Positions 16,461 through 22,256 of a DNA stretch of 22,256 nucleotides are shown one piece after another; the first letter of the stretch is position 1, and every line of letters begins with the position of its first letter. The DNA is from Geothermovivens sp964644845 (GTDB taxonomy: Bacteria > Zhuqueibacterota > Zhuqueibacteria > Oleimicrobiales > Geothermoviventaceae). A program made the position numbers and the translations under genes. The notes below the pieces were generated by a model. The model worked only from the letters and a program-made list of their open reading frames with translations. It was not told where the DNA came from and did not search any database. Location: positions 1 through 22,256 of the forward strand of contig CAZXXS010000121.1 in assembly GCA_964644845.1 (NCBI GenBank). Reading direction: 5' to 3'.

Positions 16461-17759
16461 ATGGACATTCCGCTTTTCGTGCTGATCGTCAGCTTTGTCC
16501 TGCTGCTTTATTTCAACGTTCCCATCGCTTTCTGTATCGGCATCTCGACATTGGTCACGGTGCTTTCGGTCGGTGGGCTCCCGGCTTACAAGATCGTGGC
16601 GCAGCGAATCGCTACGGGCATCGACAGCTTCGCTTTGCTTGCCATCCCGTTTTTCATTCTGGCGGGGGCTTTGATGGGCCGTGGTGGCATTGCCCGGCGA
16701 CTCATCGATTTTGCCAATGTCCTGGTCGGACGTTTCCGCGGCGGCCTGTCGTACGTGAACATCCTCACGTGCATGCTGTTTGGTGCAATTTCGGGGTCAG
16801 CTGTCGCTGCCGTTTCGTCGGTTGGTGGATTCATGATCCCCTTAATGAATCAGGAAGGGTACGATCGGGATTTCAACGTGGCCGTCAGCATCACGGCGGC
16901 AACCACCGGACTGCTGATCCCCCCGAGTAATGTGATGATCGTTTACTCTCTGGCGACGGGAGGAGTTGTCTCGATTGCGGCCATTTTCCTCGCGGGTTTC
17001 TTGCCCGGATTTCTGGTCGGCGTTAGCTTGATGATTGTCAGCGGCTACCTTTCGATCAAGCGAAATTACGGCCACGGTGAGAAAGTGGCCTTGAGCGAAG
17101 GCGTTCGTCGGTTCTTCAAGGCGATTCCTCCGGTGATGCTGGTGGTGATTGTTCTGGGAGGGATCTTGGGTGGTGTTTTCACGGCCACGGAGGCGTCGGC
17201 CATCGCTGTGGTGTACGCCTTCATCCTCTCGGTTCTGGTGTACAGAGAGGTGAAGTGGAGGGAAATCCCGGACGTCTTGCTTCAGACTGGCATCACGACG
17301 GCCGTCGTCATGCTCTTGATCGGCACAAGCATGGCGATGTCCTGGATCCTGGCGTACGAGAACATCCCTCAGTCCATTTCGGCTGCACTCCTGGGCCTCA
17401 CGAACAACAAATACATCATTTTGTTGATCATCAACGTGATTCTGCTTTTTGTCGGGACCTTCATGGACATGACCCCGGCAGTGCTTATTTTCACGCCGAT
17501 TTTCCTGCCGGTTGTGGAGCGCCTCGGGATGCACCCGATTCACTTTGGCATCGTTTTGATCACCAACCTCTGCATTGGACTTTGTACCCCGCCAGTTGGA
17601 TCTTGCTTGTTCGTCGGGTGTGGAATTGGAAATACGACGATCACCCAGGTGCTGAAGCCGCTGCTTCCGTTCTTTGGCGCGATGATTCTCGCGTTGCTGC
17701 TGATCACGTACATCCCGTGGATTTCGTTGGCGATCCCGGCACTGTTCGGATTCAAGTAG
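16461..17759 (+). CDS. dctM: TRAP transporter large permease (DctM)
   Basis: 432-aa polytopic inner-membrane protein, the main transport subunit. Landmarks are FFILAGALMGRGGIARRLI, FGAISGSAVAAVSSVGG, GLLIPPSNVMIVYS, GGVFTATEASAIAVVYAF and NLCIGLCTPPVGSCLFVG, all typical of DctM. The length matches the family norm. It begins 39 bp after dctQ with AGAGGA upstream of ATG 16461. With dctP and dctQ it makes a complete transporter. Confidence 0.97.
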   Translation: MDIPLFVLIVSFVLLLYFNVPIAFCIGISTLVTVLSVGGLPAYKIVAQRIATGIDSFALLAIPFFILAGALMGRGGIARRLIDFANVLVGRFRGGLSYVNILTCMLFGAISGSAVAAVSSVGGFMIPLMNQEGYDRDFNVAVSITAATTGLLIPPSNVMIVYSLATGGVVSIAAIFLAGFLPGFLVGVSLMIVSGYLSIKRNYGHGEKVALSEGVRRFFKAIPPVMLVVIVLGGILGGVFTATEASAIAVVYAFILSVLVYREVKWREIPDVLLQTGITTAVVMLLIGTSMAMSWILAYENIPQSISAALLGLTNNKYIILLIINVILLFVGTFMDMTPAVLIFTPIFLPVVERLGMHPIHFGIVLITNLCIGLCTPPVGSCLFVGCGIGNTTITQVLKPLLPFFGAMILALLLITYIPWISLAIPALFGFK

Positions 17760-17876
17760 TTGGTGCAGGAAATCGAGCTGTTTGCACGGAGCTGGATGGG
17801 CAGCCTGTGTTCTCCCCGATGGCACTGGGCAGTGTAGCCACGGATGGCAAGGCGTTCTTCGGTTCGGGTAGACAGT

Positions 17877-17906
17877 GCGACGGCTGTTCGGCCCGACAGC
17901 CGTCGC
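17877..17906. terminator. Strong GC stem-loop downstream of dctM
   Basis: GCGACGGCTGT pairs perfectly with ACAGCCGTCGC (11 bp, 8-nt loop), 118 nt after the dctM stop. No T-tract follows, so it is either a Rho-independent terminator of non-canonical type, a 3'-end stabiliser, or an attenuator before the GH67-like gene. Confidence 0.5.
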
Positions 17907-18143
17907 GGACGTGATCGAGCAGGCAGAGTCTGGAAGAGTGTACAAACTGGCTGCTTCTGCAGAGAGCCCTCCGGATTGTGGGTTTTGCCCGATGGCGAGG
18001 TACTACACGGACGTGTGGGGTTCATCGGGGCCGTTGACCGTACCAGAATTATCTTGTCCAAAGGGTCTGAGCGGATTCGTGACAGGTTCGACGGGCGGTT
18101 GAGTGCAGGGAAGGTGGTGTACTCGCCGCTCTTTTTGTTTTTT

Positions 18144-18149
18144 GGGAGG
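18144..18149 (+). promoter_or_regulatory. Shine-Dalgarno GGGAGG for the GH67-like gene
   Basis: It lies 7 nt before ATG 18157 and selects the start that puts a signal peptide at the N terminus. The upstream in-frame start at 18103 is rejected. Confidence 0.8.
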
Positions 18150-18156
18150 TGTGGCG

Positions 18157-20043
18157 ATGAAACACAAACACTTCGTTTTCACAGTTCTCAGTTCGGTTCT
18201 GGGATTCGGCTACGCCGTCCAAGCAGTCGCTGGGCTTCCAGCTTTGTCCGAGCGCGGCTGGATTGTGATGGTGCCCGATTCTGCCTACCTGTTTGCCGTC
18301 GTCGACTCGGCGGCAAACTACGGCATCACGCATTTGCAGTTGTCCCACGACATTGTGATGAATATCGACCAGATCCTGGCCGACCCTGACCGCGCGCAAT
18401 TGATCCAAAAAGTGGCTGCGTACGCTGACCAGAAGGGGATCGATACGTACGTGTGGTCCCACGAAGTGAACACACGTGGCCGCGGGCGGGAGCTGTTAAA
18501 ATCCGAGGATCCTGCAAAGCGACGCCAGTTTTGGGAGGCACGCTGGAGCGCCTACCGCGACGCCTTACAGGCCTGTCCGAGTGTAGACGGCGTGGTGCTG
18601 ATGTTCGGGAGCTCACCTCGTGACCCGTGGGAAGTGGTAAACCCGGTGATTTTCGCGCCCAGCCGAAGCAATCCGGATCGCGTACGCTGGATTACCCAGC
18701 ATCTGCGGAGCTTGTTGGTAGACAGTCTCAAGCGAAAGCTTGTTGTGCGAACGTTCATTCACCAGCCGGAAGAGCTGCGCTGGGTCCGCGAGGGACTGCA
18801 GGGAATCAGTGGCATTACCGTAATGTCGAAATGTGTACCGCAAGATTGGGAACCTTACTATCCGCACAACCCTTTGATTGGTGCATTCCCGGAGGCACAA
18901 CAAATCGTGGAGTTCGACTTGGCCGGGGAGTACACGGGCGCAACCAGCGTTCCGTACCCTCTACCTGACTACTTGAAGTTCAGGCTTGACTACGAGCGAA
19001 GCAAAGGTGTTGTGGGGGCGGCAGGCCGTACCGAACGTTACGAGCGATTGACGTGGGGCAAGGTGAACGAGCTGAACGTCTTCGCGTTTTCACGTTTGCT
19101 CCGCGATCCTGGCCTTCATCCCCGGCAGATCTGGCACGACTGGGTTAGGCGACGGTTCGGTCTTGATCCCAATTCAAAGCCTGGAGAGGCCTTGATTGAC
19201 CTGCTGCGGAACACCTTCGACGCAACCCGAAAGACATTTCTGGTGAAAGGATTTTGGGCCCTGCGCAAAGGGACGACGGTGCCCAGGCTCCGGCACGCAC
19301 TGGGGATGCTTCCCGGACGGAGCATTGCCAAATGGGATCCTGCGTTTGAGCCACTCGAGGACAGCCTTGCTTCGCCGTCGTTGCGCACACTGTGGGCTGT
19401 GCATCAGGAAAAGCTGGAGGCGCAGGAACTTGCCGACTCTTCCTGGGCCCAGTTCTCGCGGTTGGCGCCTACCCTGCGCTCGGGGGATGTGGCGGAGCTC
19501 GCGCAGGAGCTGGACAATTTGCGGCTCTGCAGCCGTGTGTGGACGTACGTAACCGACGCTGTCTGGGGTGTCCGGTACTTTCGGCGAACTCATGCGCCTG
19601 GGCCCTTTCTGGGGGAGGCTGTCCGTCGCCTAGCAGCGCTTGCGGACAGCTTGGAGAAGGTGCCCGGACGGAAAACCTGGCCTGCTGTGCCTGCAGACAT
19701 GCGACGGTTGGCTCAGGACGTACGCGAGGCGTTGAAGGCTGTTCCTTTAGGAGAGCCCGTTTACCCGGCGAGAATCGGAACCGTGGAAATTTCCCACAGG
19801 AAGGATGGGGTGATTTTGCGCTGGCGTACGTCGAGTCCGGCGGTTTGCACGGTTTTTGTCGGACAGGATCTGCCAGAACTGAGGCCTTTGAAATTGGAGG
19901 AAACGCCATCTTTGGTACACGAGGTTGAGTTGTCAGTGCAGTCCCTGGGCCTGAAAGTGCCGTGGCGCGTGCAAGTTCGAGCCAGAGCGGTGGATTGGCC
20001 AGTGGAGCTGGAGTCCGGCGATTGGTGGGTGTGGGATTGGTAG
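18157..20043 (+). CDS. Secreted GH67 (alpha-glucuronidase)-like protein, divergent active site
   Basis: 628 aa with a signal peptide of about 26 residues (...AVQAVAG). Residues about 57-340 resemble the GH67 barrel: ITVMSKCVPQDWEPYYPHNP followed by LIGAFP and QQIVEFDLAGEYTG parallels GH67 KxGPxDFQxREPxxPL and EFQITQEYTG, and LNVFAFSRLLRDPGLHPRQI with WHDWVRRRFG parallels its NxYAFGRLAWxP...EWxRxTFG stretch. Asp230 and Glu258 are 28 residues apart, the spacing I recall for the two GH67 base carboxylates. The position of the GH67 acid glutamate (SEGQPGP) reads GSSPRDP, with Ser153 where Glu is expected. The N-terminal GH67 domain is missing. The C terminus (about 540-628) may be a beta-sandwich. 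It follows the TRAP genes, consistent with uronic-acid release, but activity is uncertain. Confidence 0.72.
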   Translation: MKHKHFVFTVLSSVLGFGYAVQAVAGLPALSERGWIVMVPDSAYLFAVVDSAANYGITHLQLSHDIVMNIDQILADPDRAQLIQKVAAYADQKGIDTYVWSHEVNTRGRGRELLKSEDPAKRRQFWEARWSAYRDALQACPSVDGVVLMFGSSPRDPWEVVNPVIFAPSRSNPDRVRWITQHLRSLLVDSLKRKLVVRTFIHQPEELRWVREGLQGISGITVMSKCVPQDWEPYYPHNPLIGAFPEAQQIVEFDLAGEYTGATSVPYPLPDYLKFRLDYERSKGVVGAAGRTERYERLTWGKVNELNVFAFSRLLRDPGLHPRQIWHDWVRRRFGLDPNSKPGEALIDLLRNTFDATRKTFLVKGFWALRKGTTVPRLRHALGMLPGRSIAKWDPAFEPLEDSLASPSLRTLWAVHQEKLEAQELADSSWAQFSRLAPTLRSGDVAELAQELDNLRLCSRVWTYVTDAVWGVRYFRRTHAPGPFLGEAVRRLAALADSLEKVPGRKTWPAVPADMRRLAQDVREALKAVPLGEPVYPARIGTVEISHRKDGVILRWRTSSPAVCTVFVGQDLPELRPLKLEETPSLVHEVELSVQSLGLKVPWRVQVRARAVDWPVELESGDWWVWDW

Positions 20044-20410
20044 GAACCCGTCCGTCTTAAAAGCTGTTGTCACGGGTGGTTTCCGGGTTAATGGTTGCGA
20101 AACCGATTTTTGCGGACCGTTGTCGGTTCCTGTTGGTGTGGATCGGCAACGATCACTGCACAACTTGTGGGGGGAGGCCGCAAACGCTGGTCGCAGCGGG
20201 ACACTCCAGAGTGTTGCGAGGGCAGCGAAGAAGGCAAGTGGCACATGGGTGGCGCGCGCGTTTCGCTACGCTGCGTGTCAGCAGCGGCGACGTTGTCTGT
20301 GAAGGAAGGTTGTGTGTGGGCTGGAGGCGGGGGAAGGGGTGGCTTTTGTGTGTGGGGGCGTCTGCGTTCGTCGGTGCTCTGTTTGGTGGAACTGGACTCG
20401 GAGAAAGGAC
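20044..20410. other. Intergenic region upstream of the deacetylase-like gene
   Basis: 367 bp without a supportable gene. It contains weak inverted repeats (ACCCGT/ACGGGT at 20046-20077; ACACTC-CA-GAGTGT at 20201-20214) and a G/T-rich stretch with four runs of three or more G at 20318-20358. No convincing promoter was seen. Confidence 0.6.
20318..20358 (+). promoter_or_regulatory. Cluster of four G-runs in the leader of the deacetylase-like gene
   Basis: G-runs of 3, 5, 4 and 5 at 20318, 20329, 20336 and 20354, with loops of 8, 2 and 14 nt, end about 52 nt before ATG 20411. This could fold as a G-quadruplex in DNA or mRNA, but the long loops make it uncertain. Confidence 0.25.
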
Positions 20411-21856
20411 ATGGCCAAGCTGACATTCATTGTTCAGTCTACCGCTGCATTTGTGAATGAGCTTTGGGGGTACGGGGCTCCTCGAGAGGGCGTTCGCGTC
20501 ATGGCCGAACTGGCACACCGCTACGGTTTGCCAGTGTCGTGGATCACCAACGGTCTTGGTGCGGAGCAAATGCGAGATCTTTTCGACGTCTACCACAAGC
20601 GGTACGGCGACACGGTGACGCTGTGGACGAAGCCAGGTGAAATGGGGCCAGGAGGGAAGCGAGAAGAATTGCCGAAGGATGCGTATGGCCTGCCTTTGAC
20701 GGAACACCGAAGATTGATCCAGCAAGGAACAGCCGAGGAAATTGCTCGCGTTCTGGCGACGGATCGTTCGCGGGTCGAAAAAGCTTTACCTTGGACTAAA
20801 CCGGTCCAGACGGCTGCAACGCTGCACAAAAGCAACGCCCTGATCGCCGCGCTGGAACAACTTGGCTTCAATGCCCTGTGGGGCTACTGCTGGGAGCAGG
20901 AAGCGGTGGACGGCGCAACTGATCGCGGGGTGCCGTTCAACGCGTTCTACGCATCTCGTCATTCATTCCTCGCGCCAGCCCAGTATCCGGGAAACGTCGT
21001 GGGGGTACACTGGTTGAGTGTCGACTTGACCAACTCCTACCACAGCCGGGCGACATCCGCCTTCTCCACAGATCCTAACGACATCCAACGGGCCGACATT
21101 TTTCATGGCCGGGAGGTGGACTACTGGAAGAGATTTTTCAACGTGTACCGGGAAAACGCTGCCTGGAATGACTTTCTCTACATCATGTTTCACCAGGAAG
21201 CGCACGAAATGGAATATTCGAACGCCTGCCGCTCGTACACGCCGGAACAAATTCAGGACACAGTGGAGATGTTCGACGCCTTTTTCGACTGGGTCTCTGG
21301 TCAAGACGGCGTTGAATTTCTGACCATGCCGGAAGCTGTGGCGCGTTACCGGTCCGTACACCCTGAGTGGACAGGTGCCACCTACTTCGTGTCCGACCAG
21401 ATCCCTGTTGAGAAGGTGGACTACTATTACTACGACTACTTTGTGCTGCCCAAACCACAGCCGGACGCTCGCTGGCCGCGCACGTTTTTCTACTACGACC
21501 GGGACTGTCAGCTCATTTTCACTCAAAATCGCCTGGATCCTGTCTCGATCCGGGACTACAGAAGTCAGCATCCGGTGGATGGCAACACACCTTACCCCGA
21601 GGAGCCGTTGCCGGCGTCGCAGTTTGTTCGGAGGCAACGCACTGGCGACGGGCGAGAACTTGTTTTCGAGATTGTTACCCGCGCCTGCAAGTCCGTGCCC
21701 TCGGGGCTTGCCATTTGGGGCGATTTCAGCGACTACGAACTGGTCGAGGGCGGTTTGCCTGAGAGCCGGATTTTGGGTGACAAATTGCTTTTTGTTCGGA
21801 CTGAGGTTCGCCAGGGCGAGCAGCAGTTAAGGGTCAAGCTGAGGCGTAAGGCTTAG
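20411..21856 (+). CDS. Polysaccharide-deacetylase-like (NodB/glycoside-hydrolase barrel) protein, substrate unknown
   Basis: 481 aa, no signal peptide, so probably cytoplasmic. The N terminus MAKLTFIVQSTAAFVNELWG and the helix/strand pattern fit the (beta/alpha) barrel shared by NodB deacetylases and GH57-like enzymes. Candidate metal or catalytic motifs are FHQEAHEME (260-268) and the conserved-looking blocks GYCWEQEAVDGATDRGVPF (158-176) and WLSVDLTNSYHSR (201-213). The canonical TFDDG motif of NodB enzymes is absent. The C-terminal part (about 350-481) is rich in strands and may be a substrate-binding domain. The start is ATG 20411 with GGAG 7 nt upstream. It would act on a sugar imported by the TRAP system or on a glycan precursor. 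I do not recognise a specific family. Confidence 0.6.
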   Translation: MAKLTFIVQSTAAFVNELWGYGAPREGVRVMAELAHRYGLPVSWITNGLGAEQMRDLFDVYHKRYGDTVTLWTKPGEMGPGGKREELPKDAYGLPLTEHRRLIQQGTAEEIARVLATDRSRVEKALPWTKPVQTAATLHKSNALIAALEQLGFNALWGYCWEQEAVDGATDRGVPFNAFYASRHSFLAPAQYPGNVVGVHWLSVDLTNSYHSRATSAFSTDPNDIQRADIFHGREVDYWKRFFNVYRENAAWNDFLYIMFHQEAHEMEYSNACRSYTPEQIQDTVEMFDAFFDWVSGQDGVEFLTMPEAVARYRSVHPEWTGATYFVSDQIPVEKVDYYYYDYFVLPKPQPDARWPRTFFYYDRDCQLIFTQNRLDPVSIRDYRSQHPVDGNTPYPEEPLPASQFVRRQRTGDGRELVFEIVTRACKSVPSGLAIWGDFSDYELVEGGLPESRILGDKLLFVRTEVRQGEQQLRVKLRRKA

Positions 21857-21966
21857 GGAAAACTCCGGGTCCCGTGGAGCGGAGACACGCAGAATGCCCC
21901 TAACCGCAAGGCAGAGCTCTGCGGGGCACAGCGTACACGTGCGGAAAGGAACGCGTTTGGTGCATT

Positions 21967-22023
21967 TTGTCACGCCGGAAATGAATTCCCCGGCTGATCC
22001 TGCCCGTCCGCCTTCGCGGACGG
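21967..22023 (-). repeat. Two-hairpin element R1
   Basis: 57 bp, nearly identical to 22191-22248 (one deletion and two substitutions). The GC hairpin CCGTCCGC-CTTC-GCGGACGG at 22004-22023 is perfect. The neighbouring palindrome around 21975-21994 is degraded relative to R2. Read on the minus strand the order is GC hairpin, 9-nt linker, TTCA-loop hairpin. Confidence 0.75.
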
Positions 22024-22075
22024 CGGTTCGTGTCGCGATGTCTACGCGTTCTTGGGTCTCTGGGGTTCGTTTTCA

Positions 22076-22124
22076 CCCGCGTAGGCGGGCGAGGGCTTAC
22101 TCAGCAGTAGAATTCATTCTGCTG
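22076..22124 (+). repeat. Two-hairpin element, middle copy
   Basis: CCCGC-GTAG-GCGGG (22076-22089), a 12-nt linker, then CAGCAG(TA)GAAT...ATTCTGCTG (22102-22124), an imperfect hairpin with core GAATTCATTC. The core is the same as in R2 read on the minus strand, but the outer arms are those of the 313-362 element. Confidence 0.6.
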
Positions 22125-22190
22125 CGTTGAGAGACGGCGTGGGGTTCGGTTTTGGCGAGCAAGGCGTGTTGTACGGAGGTAGGGTCTTTC

Positions 22191-22249
22191 TTGTCACGCC
22201 GGGGAATGAATTCCCCGGCTGATCTTGCCCGTCCGCCTTCGCGGACGGG
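22191..22249 (-). repeat. Two-hairpin element R2
   Basis: Contains perfect palindromes CCGGGGAAT-GA-ATTCCCCGG (22199-22218) and CCCGTCCGC-CTTC-GCGGACGGG (22228-22249), separated by 9 nt. Near-duplicate of R1, 224 bp apart. The first stem shares CCGGGGA/TCCCCGG arms with the three 54-bp repeats at the other end of the window. Confidence 0.8.
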
Positions 22250-22256
22250 AGGTTTG

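Larger units (their letters stand above)
17760..18156. other. Intergenic region between dctM and the GH67-like gene
   Basis: 397 bp with no supportable ORF. The clear feature is a strong hairpin at 17877-17906, and a T-rich run with GGGAGG precedes the next gene. TTGACC at 18034 has no -10 at proper spacing. Whether the downstream gene is read through from the TRAP operon or has its own promoter cannot be decided. Confidence 0.6.
21857..22256. other. Gene-free, hairpin-rich right flank
   Basis: 400 bp with no supportable gene. Just after the deacetylase-like stop is the palindrome GCAGAGCTCTGC (21911-21922). Then come three two-hairpin elements (21967-22023, 22076-22124, 22191-22249). The first and third are near-identical copies 224 bp apart, so the larger repeated unit may be about 220 bp. 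GGGGTTCG followed shortly by TTTT recurs between them (around 22062 and 22141). Confidence 0.7.

Noticed and set aside
18034..18055. Promoter TTGACC...TATCTT before the GH67-like gene
   Set aside because: Spacing is only 10 nt, too short for a sigma70 promoter; no better -10 is present.
17844..18389. 181-codon plus-strand ORF after dctM
   Set aside because: It runs into the GH67-like gene in another frame and has an arginine/serine-rich shadow composition.
20095..20460. Open frames of 118-121 codons upstream of and into the deacetylase-like gene
   Set aside because: G/T-rich low-complexity translation, no signal for initiation, and overlap with the real start.
22004..22249. Intrinsic terminators at the right-hand GC hairpins
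   Set aside because: No T-tract follows the stems, and the hairpins recur as a repeat family rather than as single gene ends.

Overview
The window looks like a chromosomal stretch of an uncultured Gram-negative bacterium of the FCB supergroup (a Calditrichota/KSB1-like lineage is my best guess, from protein style only). Clues are the C-terminal FlgD-Ig/type IX-secretion-like module on a secreted glycosidase, an Omp85-type barrel protein, Tat-exported enzymes, lipoproteins and moderately high GC. No rRNA, tRNA, CRISPR array, transposase or phage gene was seen.

Layout. (1) 1-780 has no gene I can support. It carries hairpin-rich dispersed repeats, including three 54-bp near-identical copies. 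(2) 781-3117 (+) encodes a secreted GH31 glycosidase whose stop overlaps tail-to-tail with the next gene. (3) 3114-14199 is a run of six minus-strand genes. In transcription order they are: a Tat-exported FGly-type sulfatase; a 1021-aa metallopeptidase / beta-propeller / outer-membrane-barrel fusion; a Tat-exported S66 LD-carboxypeptidase-like peptidase; a YncE-propeller/phosphoesterase fusion; and an OmpR-type response regulator coupled to its sensor kinase. (4) A 535-bp divergent intergenic region holds a good sigma70-type promoter for the plus strand. (5) 14735-17759 (+) is a complete TRAP transporter (DctP lipoprotein, DctQ, DctM). (6) 18157-21856 (+) encodes a secreted GH67 (alpha-glucuronidase)-like protein and a cytoplasmic-looking polysaccharide-deacetylase-like protein. 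(7) 21857-22256 again holds hairpin repeats of the same design as those on the left.

Working model (inference): a TRAP-based glycan/uronate utilisation locus without SusC/SusD. Secreted GH31, sulfatase and GH67-like proteins would trim an acidic, possibly sulfated glycan outside the cytoplasm. The TRAP system would import the released sugar acid, and the deacetylase-like enzyme would act inside. The peptidase-barrel, LD-carboxypeptidase and two-component system suggest linked envelope remodelling and sensing.

The two least ordinary things are: (a) a family of seven two-hairpin elements flanking the gene block on both sides, whose stems differ in a compensatory way while a TTCA loop is kept; and (b) the GH67-like protein, which keeps two catalytic-base positions at GH67 spacing but lacks the usual acid glutamate and the N-terminal GH67 domain.
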